Shown in pieces: positions 7,974-16,756 of a stretch of 62,122 nucleotides of DNA. How positions within the stretch are numbered: the stretch's first letter is position 1; the number at the start of each line of letters is the position of its first letter. The translations under genes and the position numbers were made by a program. A model generated the notes under the pieces. That model saw nothing but the letters and a program-made list of their open reading frames with translations. It did no database searches and was not told the DNA's origin. The DNA comes from CAADGL01 sp964643885 (GTDB taxonomy: Bacteria > Planctomycetota > Phycisphaerae > UBA1845 > Fen-1342): positions 1 to 62,122 of the forward strand of contig CAZXUI010000019.1 of NCBI GenBank assembly GCA_964643885.1, read 5' to 3'.

Positions 7974-10900
7974 ATGCGGAGCAAGATCACTGGCCAGTCG
8001 CGGACGGCGGGCCGTTGGCTCACCGGCGTCGTCGCGTTGGCGGGCATGTCGCTGAGCGCCGGCGTCGTGTCGGCGCAGTCCATTCAATGGCGCAACGAGG
8101 GTGCGGCCGCGTCCAGCGTGTCGCGCCAGTTGACGAGTCTCGATGCGGCCGAGGCGATCGCCTCGCTGGCCGCCGGCGACACGAACCGGCACATGCTGGT
8201 CCATCTGCGCGGCCCGGTAACGCTGTCGGACCGCGCGGCGCTGGCCGAGGGCGGCGTGCAGCTTCTCACCTACGTGGGCGACAACGCCTTCTTCGCGGCG
8301 GCCGGAAATGTCGACACGGCCCGGCTCTCGCAGGTGCGCAACCTCGCCGCGGCCGAGGCGATCGACGTCTCGTGGAAGGTCTCGACGATTCTGTGGAACG
8401 GGGAGATTCCCACCTGGGCGGTCGTCGGCCTCGCCAGCGACGGCAGTCCGGTGATCGGAACCTACGTCCTCTTCCATCCGGACGTGGACCTCAACGCGGC
8501 CGCGGCCCTGCTGCCGCAGTACGAGGTCGTCGTCCGCGACACGCTCGAGACGATCAACGGCCTGGTGATCGAGCTGCCGATGACGATGGTCGAGCCGCTG
8601 GCGCGCGAGGATGCCGTGCAGTGGATCGAGCACGCCCTCCCGCGGATGAGCGAGCTGAACTCGAGCAACCGGGCCCGCGTCGGGGCCGATATCGTCCAGG
8701 CCCCGCCCTACGACCTGGACGGCTCCGGTGTGACCGTGCTCGTCTACGACGGCGGATTCGCCCGCGCGACGCACGTCGATTTCGGCGGGCGGCTGACGAC
8801 GCACGATTCCTCCGGCCAGAGCGGCCACGCCACGCACGTCAGCGGCACGGTCGGCGGCGACGGAACAGCCAGCGGCGGGACGAACCGCGGCATGGCGCCG
8901 GGCGTTACGATCGTCTCGTACGGCTTCCAGTACGACGGCTCGGGCATCTTCCTCTACACCAACCCGGGCGACATTCAGGCGGATTACAACCAGGCCATCA
9001 ATACCCTCGGGGCGGATATCTCCAACAACTCGATCGGCACGAACACCGAGACCAACGGATTCCCGTGCAGCCTTCAGGGCGACTACGGCGTCACGGACGT
9101 GCTGATCGACTCGATCGTCCGCGGCAGCCTCGGGGCGCCGTTCCGCGTCGTCTGGGCCGGCGGAAACGAGCGGCAGGGCAGCCGCTGCGACGTCGAGGGA
9201 TTCGGCGACTATTACAGCACGGCCCCGCCGGCCGGCGCCAAAAACCACCTGTGCATCGGCGCGCTGAACTCGAACAACGACAGCATGACCAGCTTCAGCA
9301 GTTGGGGGCCGGTCGATGACGGCCGGCTCAAGCCGGACTTCACCGCGCCCGGCTGCCAGAGCGACGCCGACGGCGGCGTGACATCGTGCTCGAGCTCGAG
9401 CAACACGTCCTACTCTACGCTGTGCGGCACGTCGATGGCTTCGCCGACGGTGTGCGGCATCGCGTCGCTGCTGCTTGAGGATTACCGCGTGCAGTTCCCC
9501 GGCCAGCCGGACCCGCGCAACTCGACGCTGAAGGTGCTCTTCGCGCACAACGCGGTCGACCTGGGCAACCCCGGACCGGATTACCAGTACGGTTACGGCT
9601 CGGTCCGCATCCAGCCGACCATCGACCACATGCGAAGCGGCCGCTTCTACGAGCGCTCGCTCGACACGGGCGAGGTGGTCGAGTTCCAGACGGTGGTCAA
9701 CGGCGGCGATCCGCAGCTCAAGGTGACGCTGGCGTGGGACGACGTGCCGGGCACGGCGAACGTCGTGCCGTCGCTCATCAACGACCTGGACGTGCGCGTC
9801 TTCGACCCGCTCGGCAATGAGCACTTCGCCTGGACGCTCGATCCGGGCCAGCCCAGCGCGGCGGCGGTCCGCACGATGCACGACCGGCTGAACAATCTCG
9901 AGCAGGTGCTGGTGGACAACCCGATGGCCGGCGAGTGGCGCGTGCTGATCGTGGGCCATAACGTCCCCTCCGGGCCGCAGCCCTTCTCGCTCGCCTCGTC
10001 GCATGACCTGTTCGAGCGCGGGATTCAGTTCGGCTTCCCGGCCGGTCTGCCCAGCGTGCTGCTGCCGGGTCAGTCGGAGGACGTCGACGTGACCGTCACA
10101 CCGGTCAACGAAGACCTGACCGAGGCGCCGGTGATGCACGTCCGCTACGACGGCGGCACGTACATCGACATCCCGCTGACGCACCTGGGCGGGACGAGCT
10201 ATACCGCGACGCTCCCGCCGCCGACCTGCGCGGCGACGCCGGAGTTCTACTTCACCGCCGCCGGCTCGATCAGCGGACCGGTGGTGAATCCCCCGGGTGC
10301 TCCGGGCAATGCCTATGACGCGAATGTCGGCGTGATCGCGATCGTGGTCGACGACGACTTCGAAACCGACACGGGCTGGACCGTCACGAACCAGAGCCTG
10401 GCCGACGGGCCGTGGGAGCGCGGCGTTCCGGCCGGCGACGGCACGCGCGGCGACCCCACCAGCGACTACGACGGCTCGGGCGCCTGCTGGCTGACGGACA
10501 ACGTCGCCGGCAACTCCGACGTCGACGGCGGACCGACCATCCTCACGTCGATCGCCTACGACCTGAGCGGCTCGGTCGACCCGACGCTCTCGGTCGCGAC
10601 GTGGTTCACCAACGACGACAACGACGCGGACCGCCTGACGATCGAGGTAGCCAACAGCAGTGCCGGACCGTGGACGCTGGTCGAGGCCATCGGCAACAGC
10701 GGCGGCTGGGTGCCCAGGAGCTACTCGGTCAACGACATCCTCACGCCGTCGTCGACCTTCCACGTCCGCTTCAGCGCGGTCGACAACCCCAACAACTCGG
10801 TCACCGAGGCGGCGATCGACGCGCTGCGCATCGAGGACTTCTTCTGCGATGCGGTTCTCGACGACTGCAATGGCAACGGCATCGTCGACAGCGACGACAT

Positions 10901-11126
10901 CGCCAGCGGCCGCTCCGAGGACAGCAACGGCGACGGCGTTCCGGATGAATGCGGCGCGCCGTGCCCGGGCGATTTCAACGGTGACGGGCAGCGCGACTTC
11001 GACGACCTGGTCACGCTGCTGGCCGCTTACGGCGTAAACGCCGGCGGCGACATCGACGGCGACAACGACACGGATTTCGACGATCTGGTCGGATTGCTGA
11101 ACGTCTACGGCACGCCGTGCCCGTAG
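7974..11126 (+). CDS. Secreted subtilisin-like serine protease (S8) with dockerin-like tail
   Basis: 1050-residue exported endopeptidase. A signal peptide (GVVALAGMSLSAGVVSAQ) ends near residue 35. A propeptide-like region precedes the S8 domain, with catalytic Asp259 (VYDGGF), His285 (GHATHVSGT), oxyanion Asn398 (WAGGNE) and Ser487 (CGTSMASP). C-terminal beta-sandwich regions follow, then a DCNGNGIVDSDD segment and a double EF-hand tail starting CPGDFNGDGQRDFDD and ending YGTPCP. AAGGAG 9 nt upstream fixes the start at 7974. The next gene encodes a secreted M14 carboxypeptidase with almost the same tail, suggesting joint extracellular protein breakdown. Substrate unknown. Confidence 0.93.
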   Translation: MRSKITGQSRTAGRWLTGVVALAGMSLSAGVVSAQSIQWRNEGAAASSVSRQLTSLDAAEAIASLAAGDTNRHMLVHLRGPVTLSDRAALAEGGVQLLTYVGDNAFFAAAGNVDTARLSQVRNLAAAEAIDVSWKVSTILWNGEIPTWAVVGLASDGSPVIGTYVLFHPDVDLNAAAALLPQYEVVVRDTLETINGLVIELPMTMVEPLAREDAVQWIEHALPRMSELNSSNRARVGADIVQAPPYDLDGSGVTVLVYDGGFARATHVDFGGRLTTHDSSGQSGHATHVSGTVGGDGTASGGTNRGMAPGVTIVSYGFQYDGSGIFLYTNPGDIQADYNQAINTLGADISNNSIGTNTETNGFPCSLQGDYGVTDVLIDSIVRGSLGAPFRVVWAGGNERQGSRCDVEGFGDYYSTAPPAGAKNHLCIGALNSNNDSMTSFSSWGPVDDGRLKPDFTAPGCQSDADGGVTSCSSSSNTSYSTLCGTSMASPTVCGIASLLLEDYRVQFPGQPDPRNSTLKVLFAHNAVDLGNPGPDYQYGYGSVRIQPTIDHMRSGRFYERSLDTGEVVEFQTVVNGGDPQLKVTLAWDDVPGTANVVPSLINDLDVRVFDPLGNEHFAWTLDPGQPSAAAVRTMHDRLNNLEQVLVDNPMAGEWRVLIVGHNVPSGPQPFSLASSHDLFERGIQFGFPAGLPSVLLPGQSEDVDVTVTPVNEDLTEAPVMHVRYDGGTYIDIPLTHLGGTSYTATLPPPTCAATPEFYFTAAGSISGPVVNPPGAPGNAYDANVGVIAIVVDDDFETDTGWTVTNQSLADGPWERGVPAGDGTRGDPTSDYDGSGACWLTDNVAGNSDVDGGPTILTSIAYDLSGSVDPTLSVATWFTNDDNDADRLTIEVANSSAGPWTLVEAIGNSGGWVPRSYSVNDILTPSSTFHVRFSAVDNPNNSVTEAAIDALRIEDFFCDAVLDDCNGNGIVDSDDIASGRSEDSNGDGVPDECGAPCPGDFNGDGQRDFDDLVTLLAAYGVNAGGDIDGDNDTDFDDLVGLLNVYGTPCP

Positions 11127-11289
11127 GAGCGTCTTGAAAGCCGCGGGCAGCGGCCCGCGTGCTTGAACCGCGCCGCACGAGCCGGAGGGGCTTGTGCGGC
11201 GCGCGATGGCCGGCGGCATCGGCCGCCGGCCCCGTCTGCGGTGTCGCGATGCAGAGGGTCCGCCGGGGTCACACTGGAGGTATCCGAAG

Positions 11290-13587
11290 ATGAGATGCGC
11301 TCGCCGATCCGTGCTCGGGTTTCTGCTTGTCTCAACCTGCATCTTCGCCGCAGCGCAGGATGCGCTTCCGCCGCAGGACGCGCCGGTCGATTACACCGGC
11401 CACGCCCTCGTCGAAGTGACGCTCAACACGCCCGCTCAGCTCGAGCAGATGCTCGAGATCAGCCAGCACTTCTGGAGCTGCTCGCCGCACCTGGGCGACG
11501 TGCCCTTCAGCGTCTCGCCGCAGCAGATGGAAGCCCTCCGCGCCAGCGGCCTGCCCTTCCGCATCATCGAGCCCGATATCCAGCGAATGATCGACCACGA
11601 ACGTGCCGCGCTCGCTCAGCGCGGCGGCCCGTGGTTCGAGAACTACCACCCCTATGACGAAGTCAGCGACTACGTCAACACGCTCGTCGCCCTCCGGCCG
11701 GATCTGGCCGGCCGCATCAGCCTGGGCCAGTCCATCCAGGGCCGCGACATCTTCGGCATCCGCATCACCGGACCCGGCGCCCCGCCGGATCGTCCCGCGG
11801 TGCTCTACAACGGCTGCCAGCACGCCCGCGAGTGGGTGGCGGTGATGGTGCCGATGTACATCGCCGACCGGCTGATCCGCACCTATGACACCGACCCGCA
11901 GGTCCGCGCCCTGGTCGACAGCGCCGTCTTCTACATCGTCCCGATCGTCAATCCCGACGGCTACGTCTACACCTGGGGGCCGGATCGACTGTGGCGCAAG
12001 AACCGCCGCAACAACGGCGGCGGAAGCTACGGCGTCGACAACAACCGCAACTGGGGCTACCAGTGGGGCGGCTCCGGCTCCAGCGGCAGCCCCGATTCGG
12101 AGACCTACCGCGGCACCGCCCCGTTCTCCGAGCCGGAAACCGCCGCGATGCGCGATTTCATCATCGCCCACCCCGAAATCGCCGCCCACATCGACTTCCA
12201 CAGCTACTCCCAGCTCATCCTCTCGCCCTGGGGATACTCGACCGGCGAACCGCCCGAACCCGACCGCACGGTCTTCCGCACGCTCAACGACCAGATGGCC
12301 GCCGCGATCCTCTCCGTCCACGGCGAGACCTACATCGACGGCCCCACCGGCCAAACGCTCTACCTCGCCGCCGGCTGTTCGCTCGACTGGTCCTACGGCG
12401 ACCAGGGCATCCTCGCCTGGACGATCGAACTCCGCCCGGACAGCGCCAACCCCGGTTTCATCCTGCCGGCCAGCGAGATCATCCCGACCTGCGAGGAGAA
12501 CTTCGCGGCCATCACCGTGCTCACCGAGTACGTCAGCTTCCTGCTGGCCTTCGACTTCCCCGACGGGCTCCCGGGCTACGTCCCCAGCGACGCCGGCCGC
12601 GATCTCAGCGTGATCATCCGCGAGCTTCGGGGCTCGCTCGAGCCCGGCTCGCCGCGGCAGTTCGTCCGGGTCGACGGCGGCGCCTTCGTCGAAACCCCGC
12701 TCGTCTCCCTCGGCGGCGATCTCTACCAGGCGACGCTGCCGGCCGCGAACTGCGGAGCGGCCATCGAGTACTACTTCCAGGCCGAGACCACCGGCGGCTC
12801 GATCGTCCGCTCGCCGCTCGACGCCCCGGCCACGCTCCACGCGGCCGACGTGCTCGACGAAACGCTGATCTTCGAGGACGACATCGAGCTCGACCGCGGC
12901 TGGACCGTCGGCGCGCCCGGCGACGACGCCACCACCGGCATCTGGGGCCGCATGAACCCGGAGGGCACCGCGGCCCAGCCCGAGGACGACCACACGCCCG
13001 CACCCGGCGTGATCTGCTACGTCACCGACGGCCGGGCCGGCACGGGCGTGGGCACCTACGACATCGACGGCGGGCAGACGACGCTGCTTTCGCCCGTGCT
13101 CGACCTGACCGGCAGCCCGGAAGCGGTTGTCAGCTACTGGCGCTGGTTCTCGAATAACCAGGGCGCGTCGGCCAATGAGGACATCTTCCGCATCGACGTG
13201 ACCGCCGACGGTGCGAACTGGGTCAATGCCGAGACCGTCGGCCCGGCCGGCGCCGAGGCCGGCGGCGGCTGGTACTACCACGAGTTCCGCGTGGCCGACT
13301 TCGTCACGCCCAGCGCGGCCGTCCGCGTTCGCTTCGTGGCGGCCGACGAGGGCAGCGGCTCGATCGTCGAGGCGGCGGTCGACGACTTCCGCGTGGCCAG
13401 CCTCGGCTGCGATTCGCAGCCCTGCCCGGGCGACCTGACCGGCGACGGCCAGCGTGACTTCGACGACCTGCTGGTCGTGCTGGCCGCCTACGGCGTCAAC
13501 GGCGGCGGCGACATCGACGGCGACGGCGACACGGATTTCGACGATCTGGTCGCATTGCTTAACGTCTACGGCACGCCGTGTCCGTAA
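11290..13587 (+). CDS. Secreted zinc carboxypeptidase (M14) with dockerin-like tail
   Basis: 765-residue exported metallocarboxypeptidase that would trim C-terminal residues from peptides. Signal peptide residues 1-22 (LGFLLVSTCIFAAAQ). In the M14 domain the zinc ligands are His178 and Glu181 (QHAREW) and His304 (DFHSYSQ), Arg253 lies in NNRNW, and the catalytic base is Glu380 (TIELRPD), so all key residues are present. Two beta-sandwich segments and a double EF-hand tail (CPGDLTGDGQRDFDD to YGTPCP) follow. GGAGG lies about 11 nt before the ATG at 11290. It is probably in the same transcription unit as the subtilase 163 bp upstream. Confidence 0.93.
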   Translation: MRCARRSVLGFLLVSTCIFAAAQDALPPQDAPVDYTGHALVEVTLNTPAQLEQMLEISQHFWSCSPHLGDVPFSVSPQQMEALRASGLPFRIIEPDIQRMIDHERAALAQRGGPWFENYHPYDEVSDYVNTLVALRPDLAGRISLGQSIQGRDIFGIRITGPGAPPDRPAVLYNGCQHAREWVAVMVPMYIADRLIRTYDTDPQVRALVDSAVFYIVPIVNPDGYVYTWGPDRLWRKNRRNNGGGSYGVDNNRNWGYQWGGSGSSGSPDSETYRGTAPFSEPETAAMRDFIIAHPEIAAHIDFHSYSQLILSPWGYSTGEPPEPDRTVFRTLNDQMAAAILSVHGETYIDGPTGQTLYLAAGCSLDWSYGDQGILAWTIELRPDSANPGFILPASEIIPTCEENFAAITVLTEYVSFLLAFDFPDGLPGYVPSDAGRDLSVIIRELRGSLEPGSPRQFVRVDGGAFVETPLVSLGGDLYQATLPAANCGAAIEYYFQAETTGGSIVRSPLDAPATLHAADVLDETLIFEDDIELDRGWTVGAPGDDATTGIWGRMNPEGTAAQPEDDHTPAPGVICYVTDGRAGTGVGTYDIDGGQTTLLSPVLDLTGSPEAVVSYWRWFSNNQGASANEDIFRIDVTADGANWVNAETVGPAGAEAGGGWYYHEFRVADFVTPSAAVRVRFVAADEGSGSIVEAAVDDFRVASLGCDSQPCPGDLTGDGQRDFDDLLVVLAAYGVNGGGDIDGDGDTDFDDLVALLNVYGTPCP

Positions 13588-13928
13588 GATCCCGGTAGCC
13601 CGCGGCGGACACTTGCGGGCGCCGTCGCCCGCATGATCAGAGCCGCGACCGTGAGGGAGCGGGCTGGGGGTGGCGCGCTGCCCGCGCAGCGCCTCACTGA
13701 CATCCACCTATCTCAGGCACTCGTCCGTTGAGGACCGGTGTGTGCGTCTCGGCGCGCATACCCCGGACACGCAGTGTCCGGGGTATGCGCGGGCGTCGTG
13801 CTGAAACCCGCCCGCTCACGGTCGCGGCTCGGTGCAGATGCACGGTCGCGGCTCGAATCCTGCGGACGAGCCGCCTGCACCCGCCAATGAGTGGGGCGGC
13901 ATTCCCGACCGGATCGCTGCACGTGCGC
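13588..13928. repeat. Repeat-rich spacer with an 18-bp perfect hairpin
   Basis: The convergent spacer after the M14 gene holds a perfect 18-bp stem (13753-13770 with 13774-13791, loop GCA) built around CCCCGGACAC/GTGTCCGGGG, a core seen again at 22640-22661 and 61625-61647. It also holds GAGCCGCGACCGTGAGG-type modules (13643-13671 and, inverted, 13800-13850) that recur near 50528 and 50665. Confidence 0.7.
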
Positions 13929-14378
13929 TCAGTCGTTCAAGGCCGCACGCACCAATCCCACCGCGTGCTCCCGCGCGCGCTGCACCGCCCCGACACCCTC
14001 CCTCGCCGCCTGACGCACCGCCTCGATCAGCCGCTCCGGCGCATCCAGCCGCTCCAGCACGCGCACGCAGTTCAACGCCAGCCCGCGGATGCGATGCGTG
14101 CAGCGGGCCGCGTGCGTATTGATCGCCTCGATCGCAGCGTGCGCAGCCCGCCGGGCCGCCTCATCCTCCCCCTGCGACTGCAAGTCATTCACCCGCCGCG
14201 CCCCCTCGTGACCCAGCGCAAGCAGCGCCCGGCTGCAATTCGCAGCAATCTCCCCGATCCGCTCGATGCACTCGCGCGCGATCGTCTCCGGGTCCGGCTG
14301 CGCCAGCGCGGCCGGCGCCGCCAGCAGGCTCAGAACGATCGCAGACAGTCCTCCCATGCGCACTTTTCGCCCAATCAT
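13929..14378 (-). CDS. Small exported protein of unknown function
   Basis: 149-residue protein with a signal peptide (MGGLSAIVLSLLAAPAALAQ, cleavage after ALA-Q near residue 27). The mature part is all-helical, rich in Ala and Arg, with four regularly spaced cysteines (ARECIERI, AANCSRAL, AARCTHRI, ALNCVRVL). Each sits in a repeated helix of about 30-35 residues, suggesting a helical bundle or disulfide-linked hairpins. The ATG at 14378 follows GGAGGAAGC. It is divergent from lysS. I do not recognise a family; composition matches the neighbours, so I see no sign of transfer. Confidence 0.7.
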   Translation of the reverse strand: MIGRKVRMGGLSAIVLSLLAAPAALAQPDPETIARECIERIGEIAANCSRALLALGHEGARRVNDLQSQGEDEAARRAAHAAIEAINTHAARCTHRIRGLALNCVRVLERLDAPERLIEAVRQAAREGVGAVQRAREHAVGLVRAALND

Positions 14379-14498
14379 CGGCTTCCTCCGAAAGCTGAGA
14401 GCTGTTTCGTGATCCTTCCCACACACGAACCGTCCGACGCGGCCCGCGTCAGCCAAAACGCCCCGCCCTCCGGGCTATTGCCCGCCGGCCGCCCGAAT

Positions 14499-14526
14499 TT
14501 GCCGCCTATCGCCGCCCGGGTACACT
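14499..14526 (+). promoter_or_regulatory. lysS promoter implying a leaderless or near-leaderless mRNA
   Basis: TTGCCG (14499-14504), 16-bp spacer, TACACT (14521-14526). Transcription would start about 14533, only a few bases before the lysS ATG at 14536, and no Shine-Dalgarno sequence precedes that ATG. Confidence 0.5.
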
Positions 14527-14535
14527 CGCCGCACT

Positions 14536-16080
14536 ATGAGCAGCGACCAGGTTCAGGACCGCCGGAACAAACTCGAAAAACTCCGCTCCCTCGGAGTCGA
14601 CGGATACGGCGCCCGCTTCCCCCGCGTGACCCCCAACGCCCAAATCCGCGCCCGCGGCGAGACCATGGCCATCGACCCCGGCCAGACCCGCTCCGAGCCC
14701 GACGCCCGCTTCCGCGCCGCCGGCCGCGTCCACCTCTATCGCGACACCGGCAAGCTCATCTTCATGCACGTCCGCGACTGGACCGGCGAGCTCCAGTGGG
14801 CCCTCTCCAGGAAGGCGATCGAGGAGGCGGCCGCGCCGGCCGCCGGCCCGGACAACCCCGGCGAACTGACTTTCCCCGACGGCCCAACCGCCTGGCAGCT
14901 CGCCAAGACGCTCGATCTGGGCGACATCGTCGGCGCCGAGGGGCAGCTCGGCCGCACGAAGACCGGCGAGCTGACCCTCTGGGTCTCGCACATCCAGATG
15001 CTCAGCAAGGCGCTGCGACCGCCGCCGGAGAAGTGGCACGGCCTGACCGATGTCGAGGCCCGCTACCGCCGCCGCTACGTCGATCTGCTGGCCAACGCCG
15101 ACTCGCAGCAGCAGTTCATCACGCGGGCCCGCATCCTCGACTACATCCGCCGTGTGCTGCACGAGCGCGGCTTCATCGAGGTCGAGACGCCGGTGCTCCA
15201 GCCGATCTACGGCGGCGCGGCCGCGCGGCCCTTCACGACGCACCACAACACGCTCGATATGCAGCTCTATCTGCGCATTTCGCCGGAGCTCTATCTGAAG
15301 CGCTGCCTGGTCGGCGGGCTGGAGCGCGTCTACGAGTTCGCCCGCTGCTTCCGAAACGAGGGCATCAGCCCGCGGCACAACCCCGAATTCACCATGCTCG
15401 AGCTCTACCAGGCCTACGGCGACTACCACGACATGATGGAGATCACCGAGGCGATCATCGCCGGCGCGGCCCGCGACGTGATCGGCTCGACCCGCATCCG
15501 CTTCGGCAATCGCGAGATCGACTACACCACCCCCTGGCCCCGGCGGCGCTACGCCGACCTGTTCGCCGAGCATGCCGGAATCCCGATCGACGACGCGCCG
15601 GCCGTGCGGGCCCGCGCGGCCGAGCTCTTCGCCCGCAGGCAGCTCACTCTCGACCCCGCCAAGGCGGACGACGCGGTGATCATCGGCGCGCTCTTCGAGC
15701 ACTACGTCGAGCACAAGCTCATCAACCCCACCTTCGTGGTCGACTATCCCGCGCCGCTCTGCCCGCTGACCAAGCGCGTGCCGGGCGATCCGCGCTTCGC
15801 CCTGCGCTTCGAGTGCTTCATCAACGGCATGGAGATGGGCAACGCCTACAGCGAGCTGAACGACCCGAAGGTGCAGTACGAGACCTTCAGCGCCCAGCTC
15901 CGCGGCGAGGAGGGCGAGACGATGGCCGTCATGGACCAGGATTTCGTCGAGGCGCTCGAGTACGCCATGCCGCCGGCCGGCGGGCTCGGCATCGGCATCG
16001 ACCGGCTGATCATGCTGCTGACCGGCCGCGAAAGCATCCGCGACGTGCTGCTCTTCCCGCTCCAGCGGCCGGAGGCGTGA
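14536..16080 (+). CDS. lysS: Lysyl-tRNA synthetase, class II
   Basis: 514-residue enzyme that charges tRNA-Lys with lysine. The N-terminal OB-fold anticodon-binding domain covers about 50-190 (AGRVHLYRDTGKLIFMHVRD). The class II catalytic core follows, with motif 1 around RRVLHERGFIEVETPVL, motif 2 in ARCFRNEGISPRHNPEFTML, and motif 3 GGLGIGIDRLIMLLTG near the C-terminus. RYRRRYVDLL is characteristic of LysRS. Length is as expected. A 40-residue insertion in the OB domain (AAAPAAGPDNPGELTF) is a local peculiarity. No ribosome-binding site is seen before the ATG. Confidence 0.96.
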   Translation: MSSDQVQDRRNKLEKLRSLGVDGYGARFPRVTPNAQIRARGETMAIDPGQTRSEPDARFRAAGRVHLYRDTGKLIFMHVRDWTGELQWALSRKAIEEAAAPAAGPDNPGELTFPDGPTAWQLAKTLDLGDIVGAEGQLGRTKTGELTLWVSHIQMLSKALRPPPEKWHGLTDVEARYRRRYVDLLANADSQQQFITRARILDYIRRVLHERGFIEVETPVLQPIYGGAAARPFTTHHNTLDMQLYLRISPELYLKRCLVGGLERVYEFARCFRNEGISPRHNPEFTMLELYQAYGDYHDMMEITEAIIAGAARDVIGSTRIRFGNREIDYTTPWPRRRYADLFAEHAGIPIDDAPAVRARAAELFARRQLTLDPAKADDAVIIGALFEHYVEHKLINPTFVVDYPAPLCPLTKRVPGDPRFALRFECFINGMEMGNAYSELNDPKVQYETFSAQLRGEEGETMAVMDQDFVEALEYAMPPAGGLGIGIDRLIMLLTGRESIRDVLLFPLQRPEA

Positions 16081-16138
16081 GCTGGGGTTCGCGGGGAGGC
16101 CGGGCGTCGCATGGTTCAACTCCGTGCACCCGCCGCAA

Positions 16139-16756
16139 CTACCAACTGATCGCGATCCCCGTAAACACCGTGTGATCGTTCTGCGACGGGTTGTCGTTGC
16201 CGAACGCGCCCCAGTTCGACAGGTGCCGCAGGCGGTAGCCCGTGATCCAGCTCACGTTGTCCGTCAGCCGCGCCTCGAAGCCCAGCCCCGTGTCCTGCGT
16301 GAAGTTCGTGTGCGAACCGCTCTCCGGCACGCTCCGCGGACCGTGGAACATCCCGCCCCACACCTCCGCGAACAGCCCCACCGGCACGTCGCCCACGTCG
16401 AATTCCACAAAGAAATACCGCACGCCGAGCTGAAGCTCGCCCGTCCACGCGTCGCCGTCCGCCTGGTTATAGATGCGGTAGGGCGTGATCGCCGCCCCGA
16501 CCGCGAACCGGTCCGACACGAAATAGTGATACCCCAGCACCGCGGCCGCGTCCTCCGCCCGCCCCTCGCCGTCCGGCCAGCCCACGTCATCCTTGATCGG
16601 ATGCCCCCACGTGCCCACCAGGCTGAACTGCTGCTCGCCGCGGCGATGAATCCCTCCTTCGCAGCCGGCCAGCAGCAGGCAGCAAAGCCCGGCCGGCGCT
16701 GCAACCCGCCGCAGACTCAGCGCCAGCCCACGCCCGACGAACCTAGCTAGACGCAT
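16139..16756 (-). CDS. PagL-like acyloxyacyl hydrolase, putative outer-membrane lipoprotein
   Basis: 205-residue protein with a lipoprotein-like signal (GLCCLLLAGCEGG) and a body of alternating strands with aromatic ends typical of a small beta-barrel. Near the C-terminus GYRLRHLSNWGAFGNDNPSQN strongly resembles the PagL (lipid A 3-O-deacylase) active-site region, whose His-Ser pair is kept as HLS. PagL removes the 3-O-acyl chain from lipid A in the outer membrane. The combination with a lipobox is unusual. The ATG at 16756 abuts the symporter stop codon, so the two are co-transcribed. Activity is inference. Confidence 0.66.
   Translation of the reverse strand: MRLARFVGRGLALSLRRVAAPAGLCCLLLAGCEGGIHRRGEQQFSLVGTWGHPIKDDVGWPDGEGRAEDAAAVLGYHYFVSDRFAVGAAITPYRIYNQADGDAWTGELQLGVRYFFVEFDVGDVPVGLFAEVWGGMFHGPRSVPESGSHTNFTQDTGLGFEARLTDNVSWITGYRLRHLSNWGAFGNDNPSQNDHTVFTGIAISW

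Noticed and set aside
7647..11342. Very long open frame on the minus strand opposite the subtilase, and similar ones opposite other dockerin-tailed genes
   Set aside because: Mirror image of a high-GC gene with strong third-position bias; the plus strand has signal peptide, catalytic triad and ribosome-binding site.
7974..13587. Cellulosome component on the basis of dockerin-like ends
   Set aside because: No cohesin, scaffoldin or carbohydrate enzyme is present; such tails are widespread in planctomycete exported proteins of many kinds.
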